Notes under the pieces: model-generated | Databases searched by the model: none | Told to the model about the DNA's origin: nothing | Seen by the model: the letters and a program-made list of their open reading frames with translations, nothing else | DNA from: Cokeromyces recurvatus | Lineage: Eukaryota > Mucoromycota > Mucoromycetes > Mucorales > Mucoraceae | DNA length: 64,000 nucleotides | Direction: 5' to 3' | Assembly: GCF_025118155.1 (NCBI RefSeq) | Contig: NW_026251412.1 | Span: 1 to 64,000 of the forward strand | Shown here: positions 23,892 through 35,540 of the stretch, in pieces | How positions within the stretch are numbered: position 1 is the first letter of the stretch | Layout: the number at the start of each line of letters is the position of its first letter | Made by a program: the position numbers and the translations under genes

Positions 23892-24906
23892 GCATTCATA
23901 GTTATTGAACTTATTTTTTATTTAGGTTAAAACTATCTCATTTGCAAATAATAAGCTATGGTCTGTTATACCTATACTTAAAGTAATTGAACTTTTTCCT
24001 GATCTTCAAAACTTGTCACTTGCCAATAACGATATTGCAGAATTCCGTAATTTAGATAAAATAGCCAACAAGTTACCCAATCTACAGGAACTTATGTTAT
24101 CAGGAAACCCAATTCAAACCAATAATCCTCTCAATGTTTATCAGGAGGAAGTCATCAAGAGATTTCCTTCTATCAAATTTTTAGATGCTCAACCTATCAA
24201 TAGCAAGACGAACAATAACATGGGTGCTATCTCATCATCATTACCTCTTCCTGTTCGTTCTCACTTCTTTGATCAAGATAATTCTCGACTTGCAGTACAA
24301 GATTTATTATCAAAATATTTCCCTTTATTTGATTCAAATCGAGCATCTTTATTAGATTTATATGATAGTCAAGCTATATTCTCTGTCGTCTTCAGTCAGG
24401 GCAATCCTCATCAAAGAAGTGTATGGGGTGATAGTCAAGGTAATATGATAATAATACATAGATTTGTTCATATAAATGTATATAAATATTGATACTATCG
24501 ATATACAGCGTCCCCTAGACAAAGAATGGTATTTGGCAATGAAAACATTATTAAGCGCTTAATTCAATTACCAGCTACAGTGCATGATTTATCAAGCGCA
24601 GATAAATTTATAACAGATGCATGGCAAACTACTGGGTCCCAAGCTCATCCAATTGTCTTATTCTTAACTGTTCATGGTGAATTTAATGAATTACATGCTG
24701 GAAACAGACTATCGTTTGATCGTTCCTTTTTAGTAGCTCCTTCAAGTCCAGGATCAAGGTAACTAAATATAATTTATTTAGTTTAATATTCTTTGCTCAT
24801 CTATTATTGTAGAGCACATTCTGCTGGTTGGAGTTATATTATCTTGTCAGATTCATTAATTGTTCGTAATTATTCCTGTACACCTGCTTCTTTAATTAAT
24901 GCGTAA
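22772..24906 (+). CDS. mRNA export receptor, Mex67/NXF1 family, without UBA domain
   Basis: Carries mRNPs through nuclear pores as a heterodimer with Mtr2/p15. The N-terminus is RGG-rich (MNNNWRGRGGRGGRGRG). An RNA-binding domain follows (VTGYPPGSEEKVLGFISRKS and WEPLNVQYEQKAMHITV, about 23311-23554), then LRRs (SLANNDIAEFRNLDKIANKL, LQELMLSGNPIQTN), then an NTF2-like domain (LPVRSHFFDQDNSRLAVQDL to AHSAGWSYIILSDS). The frame stops at 24904-24906 after the NTF2-like fold. The C-terminal TAP/UBA domain of canonical Mex67 is absent, and I could not find it downstream. The first junction is unclear: the N-terminal exon ends at about 23093 in a phase that does not match the acceptor at 23311, so a small exon or frameshift is likely. 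An A38 run and a (GA)n repeat lie in introns. Confidence 0.85.
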
Positions 24907-25614
24907 AATATACACATAGAATTCCAGTTATGTATAAAGTGTATATAAAAGCATACGTATATGTATATATGCTATAATAATAAAACATTATAGTATTTTG
25001 ACTTGTTCTTACACTTGCCAAATAGTAAAATTTGTATAATCATATTCATTATAATACATATAATACATGTCAGCCCCTTACCTACATTTTCTTTTGCAAA
25101 TTCATTCACGTTATATGCTTTCCTTCATTTTTTTTATTATTAGATAACACTACTACACAAAGCTTTATGTGTCATCTTTACTCTGTCTTTTACTATAGAT
25201 CCTTTGGCTGTTCTCATGATTTTTTTATTGATTCTTATTAACAGGGTATTGTACTCTATCATCCAAGGAGAAATACATTAGCAATTAGTATGTCAGAGGA
25301 TGAAATTAACAGACATATATATATATATACACAAAACGTTAAGCCTTATACAAGCCATCAATCAAAGATGCTATTTAGCAATACAACAATATAATAAAAC
25401 TAGCTTGACTATTATCGTTTTTTGGGACAACACGTATAAGGGAGTAGACATTGCTATTAGCTTTAAAGGATTTCTTCAGATTTTGATTTTTTAGTCTTCA
25501 AAGCTTATTTCATTGTCCGCAATAGATAATGTTGTTATCATTATTAAAAAAAAAAATATATACAACAAAATAGGTGAATCACTTTGCTTACAATCATTTC
25601 AATTCTAGAGATAC
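24907..25614. other. Intergenic, no gene seen
   Basis: AT-rich spacer between the Mex67-like and PHD genes. Two open frames of 60-70 codons on the plus strand are Tyr/Phe/Ile-rich without recognisable motifs or good splice context. No UBA-like sequence is visible. Confidence 0.5.
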
Positions 25615-26423
25615 ATGGAAGGATTAACCATCAATACGATTCCTGTACAAATATTAGCACGTATTATGTTGCAGCTACCTACATTTCCACCACAAGATGA
25701 CATTAATCTTATATCCATATTATCAGCAGGACTACAAAAATATGGACATACACATGACCTGAACGCGTTTTTGGATTACTGTCAGTCATTAATAACTACA
25801 GATCCTTCTAGAATGCCATCATCATGGCTATGGCAACAGTATATAATTACACAAGATAATGACTGGAGCATTTCTACTCACAGAAAGCCACAGGAACTTG
25901 CGGGCCTTCGATTCTTACTAGTTTCAGACATAGTAAAATATTACAAGTATATATGAATGTGACATGAGAATTTTTAGATTATAATTTTTAATTTTCTTTC
26001 TTTCTTTCTTTCTTTTTTTAACTGAAAGTCAAGGAAGAGTATAGAATTAACACGGGTTACAAAGAGAACACTATACGATCCTCAATGTGTCCGCTTTGTC
26101 AAAGGACAAGCATTTTCTGTGGATAGTCTATTGAATGACACTTTGCAATATTTTAAAAGGGAATACGATGATGATGAATCTTCAGTCCAGCTTGTTGAGA
26201 AGATGATTGAACTAAGATTAGAAAAATTTGTACGTGATAAGTTTGCATTTATACAGCAATCTAATGAATTAGACTACACCAGTTATCACTTAATAGGAGT
26301 GTTGATGGTAAGCCGTACACAAGGTAAAACCGACGATATTGGTAATTGGTGTCTCTATTTGAGAGACTATTTTACTGAAGGTGAATCTGTTTGGAGAGTA
26401 TTTGTAGATGACTCTGAAATGCA

Positions 26424-26477
<54 letters not shown>

Positions 26478-27167
26478 AAAAAGAAAAAAAACCTGATATA
26501 GTCATAGGCTTATTAAATATGAATAAATTCTAAATAAATGCTTATCATTTAGATCTCTTCAGAGCAAGTAATGGCTGATATTCGTGATAGTGAATATAAT
26601 CAACGAATGCCAAATACATTCTCAAAGGCATTTAGACCTCTTTATTTATTTTATGGAAATTATGATATTTTATTACCAACTGAAAATAGTAACAGCAATA
26701 TTGATAATGAAAATAGAGGGCCTATTATTACTTTAGATGATTATACATTTGATGATGAATATTATGATGAATTTGATCAGCAGCCAGATTCTGTTCCTGA
26801 AGAAGAAAATGAGCAATGTATGCATTGTGGTATTAGAAATATTATAGAAGATGTCAATGATATGTTCTTTTGTGAGTCTTGTAATAGGGGAGTACATCAA
26901 TTATGTGAGGATCCTCCTATTCAAGTATTTGAAAAGGATATCGATCCCTGGTTTTGTCGAACCTGTTCTAGAGCAAAAAACTTGCCCATTCCAACACAGT
27001 CGTCAGATACATCTTTGATACAATGGGGAGCCCAGGACAAAAATGATAGCAATCATTTATTAACCAAAAGAAAAAGAGAAGATAATAATAGCCTTTCTAC
27101 AATAATAGAAGAAACAGATATCAATCATGATAACGACATAAAAAAAGTAATAAAAAAATCAATATAA
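25615..27167 (+). CDS. PHD-finger protein
   Basis: Probably a chromatin-associated protein. It starts MEGLTINTIPVQILARIM. The exon joins at SDI (donor about 25934) to SRKSIELTRVTKRTLYDPQ. A helical N-terminal region of about 260 residues matches no domain I know. After the intron at about 26425-26552, which begins GTAAAA and runs into an A49 tract, comes an acidic stretch (DDEYYDEFDQQ). The PHD finger follows with C4-H-C3 spacing: QCMHCG, FFCESCNRGVHQLCEDPP, PWFCRTC (about 26815-26965). The tail has a basic LTKRKRE patch, a likely nuclear localisation signal. Specific orthology unknown. Confidence 0.85.
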
Positions 27168-27639
27168 ATACATATTTTATCTATAGAATTATACACTATA
27201 TTTTTACCTCGTAGTTGTTGTATATAATTTATGGGGTTAAGTGGTCAGGAACTTTAAAACTTATAGTTTGCGTCCTAGCATCCTATCGAGTCATATGTCA
27301 TCATTCAACCGCGTAAATACAATAAAATCTCAATTATCTAAATATTTATGTATAAAACACTTTTGCCCAGATACAAAGGTGCTAATATAAGCAATGACTA
27401 GAAATACAAGGTTTTGTCCTGACTTATTGAGGGGAGCAGAATAATGTCTTAATTCTATTTGATCCTATCATTAAATGCATTTCCTCATCCCCTCCCTCTT
27501 TTTTTTTCCTAATATGACTTGGGGAAAGCACAGTATACACAAGTAGAACCTTTCATTATGAGATTAGGCCTTGAAGTTAGTGCTTCCTTTGAACCTATTC
27601 ATTCTTTTAATTTATGTACACAGTGCTTCCGGCACCAAT
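27168..27639. other. Intergenic, no gene seen
   Basis: AT-rich spacer between the PHD gene and a LINE relic; nothing recognisable on either strand. Confidence 0.5.
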
Positions 27640-28560
27640 TTTTTTTTTTTTTTTAGTTGAGTTTTATTAAATAAAATCCAAATGAGCACAGGTATTTTAT
27701 ATACTAAAATTGCCCGGACCAGTTCAAATCTGTTATTTAGAGGAAAAAAAAACTTCTTAGGCTGAAGGAAAAAAGGATAGAAAAAGAGGAAGAAAGGAGA
27801 GTCTATGAATGCTGGGCTAAGTCAGAGAAGAAAAGGGGAGTTTAAAGATAGATTAGGTAGGACTAAATCATCGTAGGGAGCACCATGCTGTATCATGTCA
27901 ACTTCATAGAGGAATCTTTGGATGGCAATCCAATGTATTCTCTAGTAGGCCTGTGTATGAAGTGGCTTGGGTGGTCGAGAGGGAAGTCGATTGAGAAGAC
28001 ACGAGATGGAGTCATCCACGTCTTGCGATATATGTAATTGATGCTGTGTTTCTTTGTTAGATTGTGTGATCTACATTGACAAGGTTTAGGAGTACCACCA
28101 GGTAGCCAGCCCAGCCCAACCGCCATCTAATGAGTCGACTACGTTCGATTGGGAGCATAGGTAACCACAGGATGGGATCCAGAGACAAAGAAGGACAGCA
28201 GACAGACAGACAATAATTTGCTATGCCTTTGATGGAGAGTAAGTTGAAAGTTCCTTGAAATAAAATCATGGCAACGTCGGCGAAGGGTAGAGGTGTTCAG
28301 GCTATCAAGAGGCGCAGGTAAGGTCTTAGCAAGAGCTGTATTATTAAGTTTTACGCCATTGACTGGATCATAGGGTGTTAATACAGGGTAGGAGACAGGT
28401 GAGTACTGCATCAGTTGGAAGTGAGTATGATCAGACGATATATTTGGCTTGCAATATGTGGCTAAGGATTTTAATTTGTGCAAATTGGTGCCAGAGACAC
28501 TGTATGTATACATAAGTGTGAAATAGCTCCCTATTTGTCGTATTTGCACATGTGTAATTG
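27640..28560 (-). pseudogene. LINE-type retrotransposon, 3' end (copy 2)
   Basis: Reading leftward from about 28550, frames carry DPILWLPMLPIERSRLIRWR then LGWLPGGTPKPCQCRSHN and LTKKHSIN. This is the same LINE reverse-transcriptase C-terminus as at 13.7 and 56.7 kb, with frame shifts between segments. The 3' UTR ends in CTGGTCCGGGCAATTTTAG ... TGCTCATTTGG, followed by a poly(A) tail seen as the T run at about 27641-27655. It is 5'-truncated and decayed. The 136-codon open frame at 28139-28549 covers part of it. Confidence 0.75.
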
Positions 28561-31500
28561 AATAATTTAACTATGTATGTAAAGTTCAAAGTTAAAAAAA
28601 AGAAAGAAAAAACATAAAATATTCAATTCTATAAGATCATTATGGAATATTTAGATAAGGAAATTAGAAGAATAAATGGTTTTGTGATGAGTAAGGATGG
28701 GGTAATAAAAGTAGAACATATTAATTTCATAAGGACAACATTGATACCAAATTATTTTATATTATATTTTAGTAGAATGATACGCTAACTTGTTGGTTAA
28801 TTCAGAGGGGAAAAAATGCAAGACTTAAAAAATAGCTGTAATTTTCTTTTTTCTTTTTCTTTTTTTTTTTTTTTTTAATAAAGACCATTTCTCTTATAGT
28901 TAGATGAGCTTCTATAGATTAATATCAACTTTTAAAATTAAGAATACTTTTATTTATTAAAGGAATCCATCCATTTATTTATTTATTTATATATTTATAT
29001 ATTTATGAGAGTAAGAAAATAGTTTAATTGTTTAGTATACTATTATTTCAGTACAAACTTGATTGTAGAGCTTGACTATTACGCGTTTAAAGAAAATTTT
29101 TTTTTAATATAGCTGTAGAGATAACAAAACCCAGTTTTAAAGAGAAGGAGATTGATTCGTGTCTATTAACCAGGGTCAAAAAGAGAGCATGAAAGAATGT
29201 TTAAAGTAGCTGGAGTTTAGAGGAGGCCATTATAACGAAAAGAGTCAGAATTGAATATTTAGAGTGACCAATGTCTAGATAAGTCCATTAAGATTGAATA
29301 TGTAGAGTAACTAGATTTTAGAGAAGAAGACCATTATGAAGAAAAGAGTCAGGATTAAATATATAGAGTAGGTAGAGTTTAGAGGAGACCATTATGAAGA
29401 AAAGAGTCATAATTGAATATTTAGGATGGACAATATCTAGAGGAATCACTAGGATTGAATATTTAGAGTGGCCAATATCCTTAGAAGCCCACTAGGATTG
29501 AATATTTAAAGTGACCAGTATCCTTGAAACCCACTAGGATTGAATATTTAAAGTGACCAATATCCTTGAAGCCCACTAGGATTGAATATTTAAAGTGACC
29601 AATATCCTTGAAGCCCACTAGGATTGATTTTATAAGGCGACCAATATCCTTGAAGCCCGCCATGAAAAAAAAATAAAAGATAAAGAAAAAAAGGAAAAGA
29701 AAAAAGGAAAAGAATAAAAAAAAATGAATAAATAAATAAAAAATATGTGCATTTAAAAAATATGTATATAAAAATAAATAAAATATACAAAAAAAAGAAG
29801 AAAATAAAGTTTGAATACGTAAAGGGACAAATATTTAGAAACTACTTCCTAATATGATGAAAAGCAAGCAATGACTGATTTGTTTGCACTAACTAAATTT
29901 TAGGGAGCCTACTATAATTAATGTTTATAGTAGCCAGCATCAGGAGAAAATTACTATGTAAAAACACATGCTTCTATTCTATAAAATAGACAAAGTACAA
30001 AAATGTATATGTATGAAAATATATGCATTTATTCTATTAAAATAGGCAAAGTACAGTCCAAAAAAAAAACGATTTTATTAAAAATAAGGAGAGACCATGA
30101 GAAAGTTTGCTTGTACATAAACAAAGAAAAAGTTTTCAAAGATTAATATCCAGTACCTCTTTGTGGCTTATTATTTATCTTTCATATCTTTTATACACAA
30201 AAATAACTATGATAATTATTAAAGATATTATATTGAATTATGTTAAAGAAGTTTAAATGCTTTCTTTACTACTTGATGATAGATCATTAAATGTGTAACT
30301 TTCCTTTTGTCAACTATTGTTTTATTTAACCGGAGCTGTAGCAAATGTTTCATTTTGCGATGAATTAAAAAAAAAAAAAAAAAAATCTTCGTACAACTGT
30401 GCAATCTTCTATTGCAGTTGGGAATTATTATTAAGAAAATAAAGCGTGACTTATTGAGAATTTATTAGGTACAACAACAAGCAATTATAAATAGAATTAC
30501 TGTGTAACTAGCGTACTTCAATGCATGATGTTTATCATTTAACTTTATAAATCCTCTTAAACTTAAGACGAAAAAACTGATTTATGACGTTATTAAGTAT
30601 CTGCTTAATGAATATAGCACTACTGTTTTCAGTATACTCCGTTTCTTGTGAAACTATAGTCATTTCTTGCGCTTTTTGTAGGCTGTAATTACAAGTATTT
30701 ATTTGGAGATATGATCTCAATGATTTTAGCTTAGAAGATGTTATGAATGTTAGAAATCGCTGTTCGATCACTAAATGTACTCATGTATATTGGTTATGAT
30801 TATAGTCGTCTTTATAACCAAATTAATGGAAATAAACTATCAATTATTACCTGATAACAGAGATTATTCAAATAAAACTAGTATACTGTACTTTACAGCA
30901 GAAAATGTTTAGTCTACACTCGGTTTTAATAATAGCCATTGGTAGAGTGTTCGAGTATCAATAATAATTATATATACTGTATTATGTAATAGTATCTTAT
31001 ATAATGATAATAATGGTAACATATGAATAATTGATATTGCTGTCATAGTTGGAATATTTACTATAAAATAATATTGATGTGTCACTTACTACACTAGAAA
31101 TAATGATTAAGTATATTTCTAATAAGAGAGAAAGCTCAGAGAGAAAAAAGAATAAAAATATATCTTATTGAATGCAAAATTATTCAAAGACAATATTTTT
31201 TACATGATTCTTTATTACACAAGCATTTGCTTGTCTAAATCATATTTCGATTAATATCAGTTATCTTGTATAGAAGCAGCCCTTGATATTTTTCCATATT
31301 ATTGCTTTTTTCTTTGTACAATTTTTGTATTATGTTTCTCGAATGAACCATACCGAGTTTTCACAGACTTGTTTTTTGTTTTATTCTCTTTCTTTATCTC
31401 TTTGCCCATCAAAACATATACAAACCGCAGAAGGTAACAGCTTAGGTACTAGCTCCTATTAATTTATATAAATTAAGCTTATTCATTCAACTCGTATAGA

Positions 31501-32259
31501 TTTTACTTGATACATCTTAAAGAGGATTCTGATGCCGCAAAATTTCTATATGACATATTATCCTAGACATATTACTCTTTTCAAGGATTTAAAAAGTTTG
31601 TATATTCAAGAGGCAATTCATAATGGAATAAAAGCCCAATATATAAAGTTTGAAGTTTGTTGATTAAAAAAAGATTATTATTAACAAAAGCTTTGACATA
31701 AGATCTCTCAACTTTTCAAGCACAGCTGAATTTATCAAATACCTAGTGCCATTGCCCATATAGCAATACCACTGAGTATAACAGTGTTATTAAAGATAAA
31801 ATTCATGAAGATAAGAAAGATGTTAAAAGAATGTTAATGAAGCTAAAAGGTGAGGTGAAAAAAATGAGAAGAGAGACTTTGATCTTAAATACAAAAAGCT
31901 CAAGTTACTTGAAGATCCATTTGGCTATTTAATGATTGGCTTTTTTTTTATTATTTTGGAGAGGACTGCGATTCCTATAATAAATAGTATGATTGTAGAC
32001 ATTAGAGTACCTCAAATGGATAAAAGGAAAAGCTCTTGAAAGACACAAAAGAAAAGCTGCAAACACATAAAAAATCTATCTTTACATGAATAAAATTTTT
32101 ATATTGCACATAAACCAAATTCGTCGCTTTGTATACATTAAAAAAAATGAAGTTTGCATTATTAAGTATTTTTTTTTAATTTAAACGAGTTTATAGTTTC
32201 AAATATGAATAATGACAGCAGCATTAAAAGTCTTTAAGTAGATATTATTACAAGAATTA
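28561..32259. other. Gene-free AT-rich region with minisatellite and relics
   Basis: Apart from the 42-bp minisatellite (29440-29663) I see no gene. A minus-strand open frame at 30535-30771 (EQRFLTFITSSKLKSLRSYL) and plus-strand shreds at about 31500-31950 (KEDSDAAKFLYDILS, DFDLKYKKLKLLEDP) look like decayed coding sequence I cannot name. Confidence 0.45.
29440..29663 (+). repeat. 42-bp minisatellite
   Basis: About five tandem units of 42 bp, each CACTAGGATTGAATATTTAA then AGTGACCAATATCCTTGAAGCC. Two unit starts are exactly 42 bp apart (29532 and 29574). More diverged versions extend left to about 29215. Because 42 is a multiple of 3, the minus strand stays open as a 14-residue repeat (GFKDIGHFKYSILV), but there is no sign it is translated. 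Confidence 0.9.
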
Positions 32260-32490
32260 GCTTATTTTATAGTTGGAATTCCCTTCTTCAAGTGTTTTTC
32301 TCTTATTGTTTTTGATTATTACAAACCTAAAAAATTTGCTTCATTAGATTAAGCTCTGAATAGAATGATAGAGGATATATGTACCCATATCCTCGGCTTA
32401 TAATTAACTTTGCGATCTAATCTGAACTGTGTATAGGAGCATTTTCCATGATAAGATAATGCTCTTTGAATTGTTCATAGCTTTTAATTC
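32260..32490 (-). pseudogene. Tc1/mariner-IS630-like DDE transposase relic 3
   Basis: A highly decayed copy. The minus strand reads FKEHYLIMENAPIHSSD (site of the second Asp, here Glu) then SRGYGYIYPLSFYSELNLMK, aligned with GYGCVYLPPYSPELNPIEQFW of the family. Stops interrupt it and catalytic residues are lost. Confidence 0.65.
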
Positions 32491-33449
32491 CTCGGTGGTT
32501 TTTTTTTTTTCATCAGAGCTCTGTTTATAGGACATTTGTATTTTATTAATGTTAATAATACTTTGTAGAAAGATTGCTCTTAATATGGATGTAGTTTTAG
32601 CTCTTATCTTAAGCTAAGTAATAACAGCGCTAGTACTCTCCCTCCCCACCCCTTTTTTTTTCCTAAACTAAGCCATATTCCGACCCAATTTTATAAAATA
32701 CAATTGTTTTAATAATCTATTTCTGTTGTCATAAGGTTGGTTACTTGGTTGAATTATGTGGTGATTCTATCTGTTTATTTTCTTTCTTTGAACTTCACAT
32801 ATAATTTTTTGAAATTCAAAGCATACTCATTGGTCGTAAAGTTATGAACAGCAATTTTGGTAATTTTCAAGCCCATAAACTACGAAGGCATTGACTGTTT
32901 CATTTATCTTGAATAAACTCAAAGTTCTTTTTTTTTCTTTTATTATAGAAATTAGAAAAGCTCTTGATTTATTCAGTCTTTAATTTTCATGTGTGGAAAG
33001 GTACTTGTACAAACTATTTCTTGAAATGATGTGTAGAAAAAAAATGACAAAGATGACAGAATCGACTGTAGATGCGAAATTGTCTCCATGTTATAAAGGT
33101 GAGGAAAACGAAAAATAGGAATCATGAGAATGTCAATCAATATGAATTGTTTTGATGTACAAGAAACTGGTATCTTTCATTTCATTAAAACATTATCCTT
33201 GTACTAAAAAAATGGCTACATAAATCTTATCGCCAACTAAATAACATTCGGTTTTAATTAATTATGAAAGAAAAAACGGAGTGTAATTTTTTTTTTTTAA
33301 AAAAAAAGGGGAATGAAACAAGTTTATTTTACCAAAAATGGAAATTGTTTTTATTCCTATTTTTTGACAAAAATCAACAATTGCTTTCAACTCTAATTTT
33401 TTTTTTTAATTTTTTTTTTTTTTGTCTTGTTTTGTTTTCTCAATTTGAG
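32491..33449. other. Intergenic upstream of the LIM gene
   Basis: AT-rich, no gene recognised. The last 190 bp stay open in frame with the LIM gene but are Phe/Lys runs from T and A homopolymers and are probably leader or promoter. Confidence 0.5.
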
Positions 33450-35220
33450 ATGAGATACTCTGACATCCACTTTCAGAATAGTGAGCAAAATATGAACCAA
33501 AAGACACTAAGAGGGCCTAGACCATTAATAACATCGACTTATATGTCATCTAAGCCACGACCATCAAGGAAACCACTTGAGATATATATGCATTCAAGCT
33601 TAAATAAATACCAGCAAAAGTCAAAATACTATACATATCCTATACCATCATCCCTTGAAGAGCGATTTTCAAAAACACAAGTAACAGTCGATAATTTACC
33701 TTCACCTGCTAAATCCTCTTCCACAAAAGCAATTGATGAAGATGTCTCTTCATCACCAGTACAGAATACTTTTCCAAATCGTAAAAAACGATTACCGCAT
33801 CGACCAGCACCTGCACCTAAAGAAAGCATTTCAATGGAAAAACCAGTGATATGCTATTATTCATCGGATGAGGAAGAGGAAGAGGAAGAGGAAAAAGAGG
33901 GAAAAAAAGTATTACAGGATTTGAATGTATCACGTCGAATGAATACTTTTAACAGCAAGACACCAGATGTTAAAGTAAAAGATGAAGAAAAGAAAAAGTC
34001 TAGCAATCCATTAACAAGATCAAGTTCTCAAAAGCCTTTACCAAACTACAACTCCTATCATAATGAACCAGCTAATTCTTCGAAAAACAATACATCATCA
34101 GCACCACCTCCTCCCATTCCTGTTATATCCGCACCTGGTTATTCAGATGATGAAGACGAAAAAGTAAAAAACAACAACAACAACTCAATGCCGACTATTC
34201 CTACTATTTGTGCTCCTGGAGGTCTTTCAGACGATGAAGATGAAAAGCAGGACCAAAGGAAATCTAAAACAAAGTCACTTTTTGGATCCTTATATTTTGG
34301 TATTCGATGTGCAGGTTGTGATGAACCCCTCAGTGGACAAGCGATTACGACCTTTGGGAAGCATTGGCATCCTCATTGTTTCAAATGTCAGTCATGTCAT
34401 CAAAATTTAGAACATATTGCGTTTTATGAAAAGGAAGGTATGCCGTATTGTGCATTAGATTATCATGAATTGTTCAGTCCTCGTTGTGATTATTGTAAGA
34501 CACCAATAGAGGAACATTCGATATCGGCATTAGGGAAAACATATCATCCTGGTCATTTCTTTTGTAGAGAGTGTGGTAAACCCTTTGATGAAGAGACGAC
34601 CTTTTTGGAACATGATGGACATGCTTATTGTGAAAAAGATTATTATAAACAATTTGGTAAAGCATGTAAAGGATGCGAAGAAATAATTACAGGTGATTTC
34701 TTAGTAGCCTTAGGTGGTGAATGGCATAAGGAATGCTTTGTATGTGCTGACTGTGGTGGTACTTTTAGTTCTTCAACCTTTTTAATTCGTGGTGGGAAAC
34801 CGTATTGTGAGGAACATTATGATAAACAAAGAACGCATCATAAAAAGAAAAATAGTCTGTTATTAAAGGAGACGCCCTTGACTAACCTGCCTCAATTGGA
34901 TTTATTACCTCCCATCTTGGGTGAGGACAACAAGAAGGAAACAATAGAAAAAATATGTCATCATTGTGAGAAACCAATTGAAGGAAGAAGTCATAGTGCA
35001 TTTGGATTTGATTATCATCCTCTGCATTTTCAATGCTCGCAGTGTAATAAACTACTATCTGTGAGAGTAAAAGGTACCACTGATATTTATTTATTTCTTT
35101 TTATTATTTACTTATTTTTTTTTGATCTATGTATTAGGCCTATACCAGAGCACAGAAAACAATGAATTAATTTGTAATCCTTGTATCAGAAAGAATAGAA
35201 TTTTATATAATTTGTCATGA
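33450..35220 (+). CDS. Paxillin-like protein with four LIM domains
   Basis: LIM adaptor, likely acting at the cell cortex in polarity or cytokinesis as fungal Pxl1-type proteins do. I chose MRYSDIHFQNSEQNM at 33450; an in-frame ATG at 33264 would add a homopolymer-coded segment. The N-terminal ~280 residues are disordered, with Pro-rich and acidic repeats (PVISAPGYSDDEDEK and a second copy TICAPGGLSDDEDEK). LIM1 starts CAGCDEPLSGQAI (about 34308), LIM2 CDYCKTPIEEHS, LIM3 CKGCEEIITGDF and LIM4 CHHCEKPIEGRS (about 34958). LIM4 is completed only after the single intron (about 35074-35137), which gives LYQSTENNELICNPCIRKN and the stop at 35218-35220. The duplicated DDEDEK motif may bind partners. 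Confidence 0.9.
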
Positions 35221-35540
35221 TGAATCAAGTCAAGAGTTCATATAAAATTAATATAGTCATATATAAATATACCACTTTGAATAACTATTTCTAATCTATA
35301 ATAAAAGAAAAAAAAATTATTTATTTATTTTTTGTTTTGAAACAAAAAAAAAAAAAAAAAAATGGTAGGGGGAGAAGAGGAAGAAGTAAAGGGGAGAGGA
35401 GTAAAAAAAGGAGTAGCATATAAATATGTATATGATATGTCATATAGAAATAAATAACGGGTTTTAGACAAAAGAAAAATAAATAAATATATATTTATAT
35501 ATGTGTATGTATTATATGAATGTATGTTTGTATATAAAAA
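35221..35540. other. Convergent intergenic region
   Basis: A/T-rich 3' region between the LIM gene (plus) and the acyl-CoA synthetase gene (minus), with AATAAA-like stretches on both strands. No gene. Confidence 0.5.

Noticed and set aside
33264..33449. Upstream in-frame ATG as start of the LIM protein
   Set aside because: It would add a segment coded mostly by T and A homopolymers (Phe/Lys runs); the ATG at 33450 begins normal-composition coding.
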